Positions 11,011 to 23,600 of a stretch of DNA of 64,000 bases are shown here, one piece after another (the stretch's first letter is position 1; every line of letters begins with the position of its first letter). The stretch is from Sphagnum compactum (lineage: Eukaryota > Bryophyta > Sphagnopsida > Sphagnales), in the NCBI GenBank assembly GCA_965153455.1, contig OZ234495.1, positions 15,248,875 through 15,312,874 on the forward strand, given 5' to 3'. Below the pieces are notes generated by a model. It saw nothing but the letters and a program-made list of their open reading frames with translations, had not been told where the DNA came from and did not search any database. The position numbers and the translations under genes were made by a program.

Positions 11011-12468
11011 CTATATAGTAGCATATATTGAGTTTTGCAAAATACCTAATTTTTAGGTGTCCAATCCATCTAGTTTGCATACCCCACATCTTGTTACTTG
11101 CACATCATGATTTCAAGGATCGTGATTCATCTCTATGCAGGCTTTCTGTCACACTGTATTCTCTGAACTCTTGCATTATTAGATGCTTATCTACACCCAC
11201 ACACAAGTTACTGGGTAGTCCTGGCAGATTGCCACTGTCTATTTGTGATGAAGGAGGTGATGGTCTGATAGCTTGTGAGAGTTGCTCACAAGGGTATGAC
11301 TGCATCATTGTCATTGGACCTGCCAGCATCAATCCCATGATCAGACCATCAAAAACTAATGATCAACCTGTAAGAAATTGATAGCAACTTAACAAGTAAA
11401 AAATGTACTGAAATCACCTAACTAGAATCCCACTTCATCAAACATTCCCAAATATTGAAGAAAAAGCTGCAAAACATCCCTCACCCAATCCCTGCATCTA
11501 ACAAAACAGAAAGGAGGGAAGCAATAGTAGATACGCTATAAATGCTATGTGAAACATGCCAACAATGCAAACCGAACATCCTTTCAATTGAATGCAACTT
11601 GCTAACTTATTTAAAAGTAGTACCTCAAAGTGTCATGCTCTCAGCCCAAGTGGTTGGGACCACCCTTGTAGTGGAGTGCTGTCACCAGGTCAACTGTCAA
11701 AGGAGAGAACCACGTGGGTACCTAAGGTCACCTAAGGTCAAACCTTGCGGGAAGGTTGAGCAACAAAGTGTAGTAACAAGGGATGCCAAGTCAATCAATC
11801 ACCTGGGAAAAACAGAAGCATGTGGACACTTTGGGGTCAAACCTTGGGTAAGGGTTGAGCAACAAAGTGTAGTAACAAGGGATGTCAAGTCAATCAATCA
11901 CCTGGGAAAAACAGAAGCACGTGGACACTTTGGGGTCAAACCTTGGGTAAGGGTTGGGCGACTATCTTATATAGCAGTCAATGCCTTACTACAGTCATTT
12001 CACTGTTTGAAAAGAGACAATAAACACAGAAAAAATTCAGTAAACCAAGACATCTCACCTGATCTTCCACACTTGAGTGAACCAGACAAAACCCACAAAC
12101 TGAAACTGTTCTTCAAGCCACAGCCTTGTACCAAGAAATAGCCCTCAGGTTGCTTTTTAGATTGTTAAGAGTCCAACAATGGTACAAGGCATCTCTTAGT
12201 ACTGGATACCCAGAGTGTGTTTGGGCACATGAATGTCACTGACAAATAAACATTTGCAAATTAAGTTTTCTACGTAGTACTAGGTGTATTCTAAATCTGT
12301 AGACAAGGGTTACGATTCAAGCCCCTACTCCACACTGCAGTGGCAACCAAATATGGACCTTGCACCAACTCAGAATGGTGCCATGAGTCAACTGGATCAT
12401 CCTGCAACTGTCTCACACAAAAAAACAATTCCAGTTCACAACTGCCTCACCAACTCACAATCTACAGT
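11011..12468. other. Convergent intergenic region between TH2 and SAR1
   Basis: This holds the 3' flanks of both genes and the 99-bp tandem repeat. GATTCAAGCCCC near 12,315 resembles a Pol III B box, but no matching A box is clear. No other gene was recognised. Confidence 0.6.
11640..11990. repeat. 99-bp tandem repeat, two units plus a partial third
   Basis: Units begin GGTCAAACCTTG at 11,736, 11,835 and 11,934, exactly 99 bases apart and almost identical (CAACAAAGTGTAGTAACAAG, then TCAATCAATCACCTGGGAAA). The block lies in the convergent gap between the thiamin gene and SAR1. A weak A-box-like phrase (AGCCCAAGTGGTTGGG, ~11,643) precedes it. The 199-codon open frame across it is a product of the repeat, whose period of 99 is divisible by three. 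Confidence 0.85.
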
Positions 12469-15180
12469 TTACTTAATATACTGAGACATCCACTTGATGC
12501 CTTCCCCGTAGCCCATCTTTCGCACTATGCTGCACATAAACACCTCAATTGGCCGCATGTTGGTCTCCCCAAGATTCACCTTACCCTTGCCAGTGGTGTA
12601 GTTGCTCAGGCCTAGTGAATACCGTAGCTCATCTTCTGACGCTGCATGTGGAATATCAATCTTGTTGCCAAGAATCAGAAAAGGAACTTGTGCAAGTGAG
12701 TCATCTGACAAGAGGGCATCAAGCTCCTTCTTTGACTCCCCAAACCTGTCTTTGTCAGCTGCATCCACCAAATAGACTATGCCATCCACCTGCATATGAG
12801 CCACAAAGTTAGTTACCATTATTGGTTCCATACTTTTATAGAATGAAAGAAACTCTCAAATGTGGCTAGCCCTATCATAAATGGGATTAGACCACAACAC
12901 TTTCCCTTCGACAACTTCTTTGGAAGCAAACTCTCTCATTAAGCTCAAACTCTAACAACAGACTTTGTAAAGGCTCACTGGTAAACTGCCATCACAGTGG
13001 TTTCATTGAGTCAAGTTGAACCTAATACTACACTTGAATATCACATGACCAAATGCCATGTACATTTCAGTGCTGCACTTGAATGCAAAAATAACTCATG
13101 ATTCCCAATAACCAATTATCGGGAACTGGTCAACAAAGTGAGCAGAGAAGCAAGGCAGCAATAGTGCTTCCACACCCACTGTGGAAGCATCCCTTTCACC
13201 ACCAGTAATAGGGTGAACTGAGTGTAAACCCATTTAACAAAGCACTCTAGAACCAGATACCTTAGTAACCTGCTTCATTAGCAAGTTTTCAAGATAACTG
13301 GAGATAACTGAAACCCTCTATATTAAACTACCACAAACTCAGAAATTCAACTGGGGTTTGTTAATTGTATTCATCTAGCAAAGAGGTCTTTTTCCTTGCC
13401 CTTTATTTAACAAGCAAAATGTGAAGCCAACTAAGCAAGTCCTTTGGCCTGCCTGAAAGACAGCTGCAAAGCTGCTTTCTTCGAAGATATTTGCAGATAT
13501 TTCATAGCCCAGTTCATCATCATGCATGGTCAATAAAATATTTCTTAGCGTCATCAATCGACTCCTCAACCCTAAACACATTGGTTATCTACTAGGTATC
13601 TCCGTCGTTCACCCTACTCTCTGTGCTTCATCTGCCCCATGTACCTACCTGCAAATTGTGAATAGAAAACTCTAACACCAAAATCTCCACCAACTGAGAC
13701 ATCCCATCAGACTACAATACTCATCACCACCTCAACAACCACATCCAGTTGTTGGCACACCCCTCTTGGAAATCCAGAAGGAAGAAGATTAAACACCACG
13801 GCACAGCAGCATCAGCTCTGAATGGTCTTTCCTTCCTCTGACATATATATGAAATTGAAGAGGAATCTCCACAACAATTTGAAGGTAAGATGACAATGAC
13901 CTTATGAAAGTGCTCTGAAATGCACATACAAAAAGCTTCAACTCATGAGAAAGTAATATAGAGAGAGAAGTTCAGCAACAGCTTCCTCTTCTGGTCAAAA
14001 GGAAGACATTACCTTTGCATAGTAGTCCTTCCATACTCGTCTGGCAATCTGGTGGCCTCCCAAGTCGAATGCTTTGAACTTGATATTGCCAATGCTCAAC
14101 TCTTCTGAAGTAGGATACTGTGTTGGTTGATGCTGTGCCAACCTCTGAAAACAAATAGATAGGCAAAAGAAGCGGCAGCAATAGCAGTCAAGAAAAAAAG
14201 ATTGCAATCAGAAACCACATGTTCACAAACAAAAGAAAGTCTTGATCAAAGATGCAACTAGAAAAAAACTGCATTGTTTTGTTACACAGCAGGTTTGAGA
14301 TCAAGATGCAATCAGAAAAGCATGTAGAAAAAGAAAAAAAGGGTTTTCCATCAGGATCTCGAATCAGAAATGCAGGTAGAAAAAAAGAAGTTTTCTAAGG
14401 ATGCAAATCAGAAAATACATGTACAAAGACTTTCATATCACCAGTCAATCTCCATAGCACACATGTGCACACCCATGCATGCGCACACACACACACACAC
14501 TCCTTATTCTCATCTATTCCAATCCTTCTCTGAATTGCAATCCTTCTAAGAGCACAATTTCCAGGCACAAGAAGAAGAAGCAGTACAAAACTATCACATG
14601 CTTTTCTCGAAAATCGGAATTGCTCAATGACAGTTGTTGCTCTGTTTTCTTCCTGCTTGCAAATACCAGGGTTCCTTCACAAAACGCGGACTTCGACGAT
14701 GCGGAGGAGGAAGAGGGTTACAGATTTCTTAGGCGGCTTCTTGCTGCAGGTGCAAAGACTCTCTCTCTCTCTTAACTACTACAACATCCAACGCTCGCTC
14801 GAACAAACTGAGAACAAACCAAAAGAAAGCACAGATCTTTAAAAAACCACGACAAAACTCTTCCAGCACGCACCAACTCCCCCCTTTCTTCTACGCCTCG
14901 TTTTGCTACGAAAGCTCCGCACAACAACAACCACGAGGACGACAACGACACGAAGAAGAAGAAGAAGAAGAAGAAGAATCTCTTAGACCATTCCACCACG
15001 AAACAAAAAGAAATCGGAGGGAGGCAGGCAGTGAGGCAGGAAGCGGCATACCTCATCCTTGAGCATGTGCAACAGCGTCGTTTTCCCCGCATTGTCCAGA
15101 CCTAGGAACAAGATCTTCGCCTCCTTCTGCCACAATCCGAGTGTGGCAAGCACGCTATAGAACCAGTCGAACAGAAACAT
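12469..15180 (-). CDS. SAR1: Sar1 small GTPase (COPII coat assembly)
   Basis: Sar1 is the GTPase that inserts into the ER membrane and recruits Sec23/24 to start COPII vesicle budding. Three coding exons on the minus strand, 15180-15052, 14144-14013 and 12789-12469, all join in phase 0 with GT-AG borders. They give exactly 193 aa, the usual Sar1 length. Visible motifs are the amphipathic N-terminus [17 protein letters not shown], the P-loop GLDNAGKT (27-34), the Sar1-type switch II DLGGHQ (70-75), NKID (129-132), and the C-terminal [15 protein letters not shown]. There is no N-terminal glycine for myristoylation, as expected for Sar1 and unlike Arf. The introns (907 and 1,223 bases) hold nothing recognised. 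The start is the first ATG in the exon and aligns with the family start. It lies in tandem with SIZ1. Confidence 0.97.
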
Positions 15181-15190
15181 CTTCCCGACC

Positions 15191-15214
15191 TCTGTCTGTC
15201 TGTCTGTCTGTCTC
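15191..15214. repeat. (TCTG)n microsatellite in the SAR1 leader
   Basis: About six TCTG units lie directly upstream of the SAR1 start codon, probably in its 5' UTR. They read as CAGA on the mRNA strand. CT-rich sequence continues to about 15,245. Confidence 0.8.
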
Positions 15215-15569
15215 TCAGCCTCTCTTCTCTCGTGTCTCTCTGGCGACTTACTCTGGCTCTTTTTCTTCAGAACTGCTACTGATCTAATGTTTTTTCCTCT
15301 TGGATTTCAGGATCTGCCTTGCATCAAGGCCGAGATTTGCTACTACAAGTGCTACTGCTACGTGTGTGTGTGTAGATGTGTGTGATGTGTGCGTGCATAC
15401 GTGGGCATGCTCTTCAGAGTCCTCTTCTTCTCCTGTCTCTGCGTCTCCGCAGCAACGAACAAATCCTCGCTTGCTGCTCTTTGTTCGTCTGGAGCCGGGC
15501 CTGTCGCAGGCGGCAGCGGCAGCTTCAAGGTTTTGCCGTCCGCGACTTTTCTCGCTCGGATTTATTTAA

Positions 15570-15890
15570 TAAAATTTTAAATTAAAAACAATTGTGGCGA
15601 AATTTAAATTTCGCAACTTGGCGATATTTGTTTTAACACGAAAATTTTGTGATGTTAAGGGATTTTTTCGCCATTTTTTGGAATAAAAATAATTAAATCA
15701 GTCACTCCTAGACTTAGGTATCACATCTAGACCTAGGCACTATTACTTCCTAGGTCGCCACTTGTAGCAGCGCTTTTGTAAAAATGCTACAGCTCACTAG
15801 GACAATCGCCATTAATGCTAATTAATACTGGGGATCCTCCCTCACTGGAGCTACTTGAAAAAATTTGAAAAAAAAAAAAAAAAACAACAA
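15570..15890 (-). repeat. Dispersed family X, copy 2
   Basis: Read on the minus strand, it follows the landmark order of copy 1: a T-run, CAAATTTTTCAAG, CAGTATTAATTAGCATTAAT, GGCGATTGTCCTAG, a TTTTTACAAAA block, AAGTGGCGACCTAGGAAGT, AAATGGCGAAAAAATCCCTT, then CGCCAAGTTGCGAAATTT. It lies ~400 bases upstream of the SAR1 start codon. On its 5' side is a (CAA)n run at 15,882-15,903. Confidence 0.75.
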
Positions 15891-15929
15891 CAACAACAAC
15901 AACCCTGGGATGGAACCAGACCCTTTTCT

Positions 15930-16215
15930 TTTTTTCTGGCTATATATATAGCCAAAAAATCTATATTAAACATAAAAAACTGCTAAAATCAAGTGCTTTT
16001 TTAGATTTTCAATAGTAGCCAAAAATTGATCAAAATTAAAGAAAAATCGCCAGATTTCTATACATGGGTTTCAGTATTGTTTTTAACTAACCACAAAATA
16101 TTGAAGGGTGTTTTTAGTTTTTTTTTTTTTACTTACACATGTATCTTGTAGCCAAATTTGGCTAAATCTTCCTATGGATTATCGCCATTTTGGCTATATC
16201 ACAAAATTGACTCCC
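15930..16215 (-). repeat. Dispersed family Y copy
   Basis: It contains the palindromic core TAGCCAAATTTGGCTA (16,149-16,164), then AATCTTCCTATGGATTATCG and CCATTTTGGCTATATCACAA. This is the reverse complement of the family Y phrase (TGTGATGTAGCCAAAGTGGC, then AAGATTTAGCCAAATTTGGC). TATATATATAGCCA and CGCCAGATTTC blocks nearer 15,940-16,050 are shared with 57,100-57,260. It lies next to an X copy, as also at 57 kb. Confidence 0.65.
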
Positions 16216-17674
16216 CCCCCCCCCCCGCCCCCCAAAACACTGGAATCATGGAACAACTGTGAACAGCTGTGCTGCAAAAATAAATGAAACAATTGAAATA
16301 TCAAATTCCCACGAAATTCCCACAAAAGACACATGCTGTTGTAGTAGTAGTAGTAGTAGAGTAGTAGTAGAATGAGAAGAAGATGTTGGGTGTTTGTGAC
16401 TTGGAGGAGGAATGGCAGCAAAGCAAGCATAGCCATCTGTGTAGCAGAAAGCACAGCCATCTGTGCTGCAGCAAACAATGTGGATCCCAGCTGGTTTAGG
16501 GTTTAGGGTTGCTGAACACAACTAGAAACTATTCTTTTTGCTGTATCATCACCATGGTTTTATATCTCACAGTAAATCAAAGACTATGTTTAAGAGAACA
16601 AAGGGTTCCAGGTATAGCAAGGGTTTTGGGTTTAGGGTTTAGCTAGGATTTAGGGTTCATAGAGCAAGGAAGGAACAAGCAAGGAGCACACATCCAAAGC
16701 AGAGCTCATCTGAAGGTTCCTTGCTTTGTTGTGCAGTAGTTTAGTTTCTTCTGCATCAACTTTGAGAATGGTGATGGTACAGCCAGAAGTTGCTGTATGA
16801 CCCAAATCAAACCCTAAACATCTCTGAGAGTTTGCACAAGAAGATTTCCCTACAGATTTCAGAGAGGTTTTTTTCGGTTATGGTGAGAGTGTGACAATCA
16901 AAGCAAATCAAATCCGTCCCCTGTTGCTTTATTAATGAAGAATGGTAGATGTTGCAAGAAGAATAACATGGTGTGTACTTTTGTCAAAACTCATCTGAAA
17001 GATGGGATGAGGTACCATTAGAGAGAGAGAGAGTGCTGCTGCTTGCTGGCTGCCCATGATAGGGAGGCAGTGGTCAGACCAGCCCAGCATGATGCACAAC
17101 CACAGTAGTGAGGCAGTGATCAGATCAGCTGAAGATAATTGGCAACCGGGACTCTCTCATAGTTCACAAATCCCATGCACAAAAACGGATGGCCTCATGT
17201 CCATCATATCCTGTAACATCAATCAATTGATTGTTTGATTACTGCCACCTTTCTCTCCTCCATAGGCAATGCTAATGATGCTGACTTGTGTGATCTTCCA
17301 TACTTATGCCAGATTGGGATAACTGAGCTCTGCATCAAAAAAGGGGGAAAAGGAGAGAGAGAGAGCACCCAACTCTGGCTGAGACACAGACCACCCAACT
17401 CTGGATGATGATGATGCATTAGCTTAAACAAGAGACAACCTTTCAGATAACAAGGAATGGGAAGCTAGCTGAATAGGGTTCAAGGTTCATTCCCCTGCAA
17501 GAATGTGAAATAAGTTTTATGTTTTCAGGTCAGCAGTGTTGTTGCTATTGACAATTAGACAAATGAATGCTGGGATCCATCAAGTCAGAGTTATACAAGG
17601 GCACACACACCCAAAGGGCTGGCTGCAGCCTATTGTGTGTGGAAGAAAATGATAATTTCTATAGTTTGTTTTGC
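16216..17674. promoter_or_regulatory. Intergenic region upstream of SAR1 / downstream of SIZ1, with microsatellites and telo-box motifs
   Basis: The region includes a C-run at about 16,213-16,233 and a (TAG)n run at about 16,339-16,371. Telomere-like TTTAGGG repeats lie at 16,495-16,510 and 16,621-16,657, and a GA-run near 17,020-17,034. Telo-box motifs (AAACCCTAA) are a known feature of many plant promoters and 5' UTRs. Their assignment to SAR1 is inference because they lie over 1.3 kb from its start. No protein-coding gene was recognised. Confidence 0.45.
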
Positions 17675-20600
17675 CTAATCAGATGAGTTTGAATCATCCA
17701 CACGAAAGCGGTGACGAGAGCAGCGCCTGCGTGTGGGACTACTGCGAGGTCTTGTTGAAATGGGATGATATCGAATTGGACTTCGACTGCGGCCCCGCCT
17801 TTGAAACTCTACAAAACGTGCTTGCGCTGTTCCATTACTGCTCAGTTCAAGGAAACCCGACACTGCCAAAAGCCATTATCACAGACAGAATCAGATTACA
17901 ATCTTACCCATTGTAGTCTATGAACAGCAGAAACAAGCTTCTTTTGTAAATCTGCAATTGAAGACAAGAACTCAATACTCATACTACTTTTTCCAGTTCT
18001 ACAGAAGCCTCTAGAGACAATAGTTTGGAGGTCACCTCTTGCTTTGGGAGCAGGTCGGTGAAGCTCCTGTGCTGATGTGCTTGGAACACTTGGTGGGGGA
18101 GCTGCTGGGGGATTCTCAACATTTCCCCCTCCTCCCAGACTCAAAGAAAACCATGCATTGTCCATCTCCTCTTGTTCAATGGGCAATTCTACAGGAGGTG
18201 GGACCTGCACACGTGCAGGCTGGGAAGGCGGAAACAAGTGCAATGCTGACTCTGATGGTGAAGCAACCCTGTCATTGTCATCAATCCCTCCATTGTGCTC
18301 CATACTTGAATATGGTTGAGCAGGCAAGTGTTGGCTGAGCCTTGTCCAGCCTGATGATACCCTTGCAGGTTCATCTCTAAACAAAGGTGAAGGTAGTCCA
18401 TAAGCAACTGACAGCCCACCTGCAATTGCTGTTGGTCGCACAGGGCCAGGATGGTGTTGTTGGCCCATAACTGGTGGGTCTGGTCCAGAAAAGAAGCCAT
18501 ATGGGAGATCTGGATGATCTTGAAATGATGCTGACCAGAAGTTATTATCTTCCATTTGCAGGCCAAGCTCATTGCCACCACTGTTCCCAGTGTCAATGGG
18601 ATCCGCTCTTGTTGCCTCTGTGAGGTGATTAAATTGCAGGGGACCAGAACTGGTCCCCATTCCCATATCACTATCTGTACCAAATGCTAAAGATGGTTGC
18701 AAATCATCTTCCTGCAAATCACCAGGTACGATAACACCTGGAGACGGGAGTCTCATATGGCCGACAGCTTCAGTTCCCAAGTATGCTGATACTGAAGATG
18801 ATCCTAAAGCAGGTTCATCATCGTCACTGTCACTCAGCACTACAACATCTGCTATGTTTGGGATTTCACAACCAGCAGTCTGCCATACTATGCCTGGTAC
18901 AGGATCAATTGCAGTAGTTTTGGGGAATCCAACTTCACTGGCATCCTCTGTATAATCAACATCCCTTTCACTGGGTTCTTGGTTCACACTTTGGTTGCCG
19001 TCTTCTTGCTCTTCATAGCCATCAGTTGCAGTGCTGCTTTGTGGTAATTCGGGTGTGCTCTTCACACGTTTACTGGGGCCTGCATCTGCCCAACCATTGA
19101 GAGGCTTGTTGGAGCCATTGACAGTCCACACACCATCAAGAGTTCGCTTGATTCCTAGTCTCAGTGAAACTCGCTCTTGCAAAGATGCAACTTGCTCCAC
19201 TTTAACTGGCTTGAGTGGTTGTTGTTGTGGGGCTGCACAGTTTGGACGGCCACTCCCATTTGCAGTTGGAAGTACTGTGCAACAAATCGTTTGCCACGGT
19301 TCACGAAGCCTTGCATCCCCTTCCAATTTGGGGCGCCATAAGCCCTCTGCTTTCAATTCAACTTCAGTGACATCTTCTCCCATGTCCTTCATCTGCAGCA
19401 AAAGATTATCCAGAAGCCAAACACTCATTGTTCTTACAGCAAGTGTGATTACATGTTCCCTGAGATGGAAAAAAAAGATACAAAAGGAAGGAAAACACAG
19501 ATTCTGTCATGAGTATGGATGTTACACTTACGGCAGAAATGATCTTATTAAATAGAGGATCCCGGATGAGACTGTCAATTGAGTAGTTCCTCAAGCAAAT
19601 CGGGCACTGCCACTACATTTGGAACATAGAAAACAATCAAGTAAGTTTGAAGGTGTCTGAAGGTGCCAAGTGCTCAGCATGTGAAGCATGGTTTTGCATT
19701 TACCATTGAATAAACTCAAGGATTCCTGCCAACCCAAAACTCTGAATGTCCAGAAAAAATATGGAATTGTTAAACTCCTAACTCAGCAATGCTGCTACTG
19801 TGGAGGAGCAAGGTGAGAAGAAACGACTGCTGCAAGAAAAGCATCCAGAAAAAATATTCTGACATCACTAGACCTGCTGCTGCTACTACAAGTACAAATA
19901 TGTAGACCACATACCTTCCTTGCTCGCTGATTGATCTCCACAAAAGTATCCAGATCAAAGCAGCCGATATGGAGACAAGGTTTAAAACGTCCAGCAACCT
20001 TGATGCGCGATCCACTCATCTGTGATCTCATGCATCAGTTGCACCGTTCAAATGAGAAACCAAAGATCTTTGGATAACAGCCTTCAACACACCAAAAGAA
20101 AAAACAGGGGCATGACATCAGAGAACTTCCTTATCAATGTGGGGATGTTCTTACAGGGCAGCGTAGATTGACAGTGATTGATTCAGCCACGACTTCAAGG
20201 TCACTATCATCATCCTCATCATCGAGCCCGCCTCCCGACCCAACCCCCCCATTGATGCACCGGCGTAAACGTGTCATTGCATCTTCAAAGGCTTCACCCT
20301 CTGCCACTGCTGGGATCATTTGCATCACCTATTGCACACATGAGTTAATACCTCGCATGCCTGAAGTTCACTGCCAAATTGCACCTGGTTAAGTACCACA
20401 GATCTCTTCTCCAAACCTTACTTGGTGATGGCAACAGTAGAGATGGCCATTTGTATAGTGCATCGCTTTATGTATAAGAAAAACACAACCTTTTCACTTG
20501 TGATCTTTTTGTAAATGCTTGCAGTAAGTTTGCAATCTGGTTGAGAAACAGAGCTGCAGACAGTAGAAAAAGAAATCTACCTCCTGCAATGAGTTGCGCC

Positions 20601-23600
20601 GGACAATGCGAACTCCCAGACAGAAGGCTCGTGCATCATACGCTGAGAATGACAGCCGATTCAATCCTTCCCTGGTGTATGCTGTGATCTGCAAACCCAA
20701 CCAAGAAAGTCTTAGTGTTCTAAGTGCCTCTGATAACTCCCGTACATCTGCAACAGTTGACTTTGATGTATAGCCTGCTGAAAATAGTAATCGTAGAATT
20801 AGCGTAATAGATCTGACAAGACATACAAGAAGACTAAATCATACCCCTGGGCCTTCATCACGACCATTAGCCCCAAGCAACTGCTGACCTGGTCGGTTGG
20901 TCACCCGAACAGCCACTCCTGTTGCAACACCCAAGACAAACAGGAAAAGTCAAAATATCACAGAAACACGACTTTGACTACCCACACATACAACATAAAG
21001 CCACCAACCTCAACCCACAACATCATAAGCTTCTGCAATTCTGGGAAATGGAAATACACAATCACTGACTGCTACTCATCTTGTTGACATCTGATCTAGA
21101 TTTTGATTCTTCACAAAAAAATCATCTAGAAGTAAACACTTCTTTGCCAGCTGATGTCATCAAGCGAAAAGAAGTTACCATTGATTCGTAAATCAGAGTA
21201 AGCAGGCCAATGCATGCGGAATGGGACCTTATCATTGAGGAGCACACACCACACCTGCAGAGCAATCTCTCCACTAACATCAACAGTGAGAAACGGGCAC
21301 ATGTGAAGTGCTTCCAGCTTCATCATAGATGCAGATATGTGACAAAAAACATTACAACCCAGGAAACAAACACAAATTGGCTCTCCTTTTCTTTACTTGA
21401 GAGCATGAGGAACAGGGGAAGAACTCTGCACTTTCGATGCATGGAGATGAACCCTCTTAGGTGAGAGACCAACGATGAAAGTGCATTCACCTGTAAGTCA
21501 GTATCTTTTTTGAGAAGTAAGTCTCGATCTCCACGTGTTAATGTGAATGACTTTTCCACATTTTGCAATGGATTTGAGCTGAAAACCCAACACCCAAATC
21601 CCATTTGTCATTCCCCTTAAGCTTGTTACCTCCCAAAAGTAAAGCTCTCATGTCAAAGCTCATGCCTCCAAGACCTACTATCCTGAAAAACTTGGCAGTT
21701 CAACTATGACTTAGTTCAATATCCGTGACAGCAGAGATGCAACTGCATATCATCTCTTGGAGATGACCATGACAGATGCCCTAATCAATCCTCAATTGCA
21801 AAGCAGTGGCTGCTTGCTTAATCTGCAAACTGCCTGTTCAAAGTACACCATCAAGGGGAAGAATCAGACAAGGGGGCATACCCCTCCATCTTAGAAAATG
21901 ATGTAGTAAGCTTGGTTGGAAGCAAGGGATGTGAAAGTGCTACACAGAATCTGTACCATGCACACACATGAACATTACGTCACTGTCAAACATGACAGTG
22001 TTATGCTGAAGTACAGCCTGAGAAACTAAATAAGCAGAAACTAAAACTGCATGTACTTATACACACAAACACAATTGTGAAGATTTTGGAGCATGATTGT
22101 AACAAGAGCTAATCTTTTGGTGTGGCACACATAGTAGGAAAACAGGGAAAATTAAAGCAAAGAAGAAGAATTGGAGAGATGTTCATACGGATCACAGTGT
22201 GTGATGCGGCAAAGATCGCAATAGAATGAGGAAGGGATTTCAGGTTTGACGCCCTCAGAGGGCTTATCTGAAATCACAACACAGCTCAGGTGTTGCCACA
22301 CTCCACATGTTCTGCTGTCACACTGCTACACAATGTCAACAGTTAGAAGTCGACACCACAATGCACACTGCTGTGTCCCCTTCACAATAATGTGGATACC
22401 AAGGAAGCTGGCAGCTTGAAGTTTGTATCTGCCATACTGCTGGCTTATATCTATGGCAATTGCAGAGAAATCTTCACAGCAACAAATCATAACAAGGGCA
22501 GTCATAACCTTGTGAGGGTTCCTCACAAAGTGTCAGACTATCACCTTCATCATAAGTAGAATAGCAGTGATGAGCTGCCATGACTGCCCACTGACTTCAT
22601 CAACTCCTGACAATAGGTTCAGATAAGTATAAAATCACGGGCCCAAAACTCTGGGCAAAACATTGTACAAATCTGCATTCCTAAATTTCTGTTGCATTTC
22701 CAGAAGCAACAGGAAGACTCAGTCATGATGCTGGCTAGCACCCAAGAGACAAACTGCCACCCTCCTGGCATGCAGAGAGAGATTACATTCACACATCCTG
22801 AATCCACAAAGCCATCCTGAAATAAACATGTCATCACAACTCTGAAGCAAATACATCAGGAGTAGACTAGGGGGAGAACAAACAGCAAACTGGCTGAGAG
22901 ATATGACCTGGATCATGGTTCCAGTATCGACAGTGTTACCACAGGGGCAACGAGTCTTGGCCTCATCCCAGCCAACAACCTCATCTTGCTCATCAGAGTG
23001 GGCCAAGCTGCTGGATCCACCTATATTATTATTGCTTCTCACTGCAGACACCAAATCAGGGGCCACCGATCTTTGTACTTTCCTGACATGACATCCCAAG
23101 ACCACACAAGTCATTGATGAACTGGCTGCTGCTAGTTGGAACCCAAATCTGCAACAACCGGACTGGCACATTCAAAACTGGCCAAGGTAGCTTCTCATCT
23201 TTGTCCTTAGACAGACCACCCTGACTGCACTCTCACCATTTACAGAGTATGACAATCACATGCAATCCAGAGAGAATCTGCCAGCAAGTAGAGATACTGA
23301 GGTTTTGGAATCAAATGCATACATATAAAACACAAACCTGTACATATCATTAACAATAGTTGCTGCTTCCTCCCTGCTAATTGCATTCTTTGTTGTCTTT
23401 AAGCCTGTGTCCAAAGGAAATCATCACCATTTCACAAGTGAGAACAACTCCCTGCTTCAAATCTCCAAGAAAAAAATGCCAATTTTTCAGCCATTTCCTA
23501 GATCTAAAAAAAGAACAAGATAGAATTGATCTTGTGACTCACAGCCCTGCTGGGAGGTTACTAACTGTAAAACTTGCTCTGGAGTGCTATAGAACATAGT

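Noticed and set aside
11542-12141. 199-codon plus-strand open frame
   Set aside because: It runs through the 99-bp tandem repeat, whose period is divisible by three and so keeps a frame open; it has no family similarity.
18039-18683. Frames on both strands inside 17.9-19.4 kb
   Set aside because: Shadows of the large SIZ1 exon 13, whose frame carries the conserved motifs.
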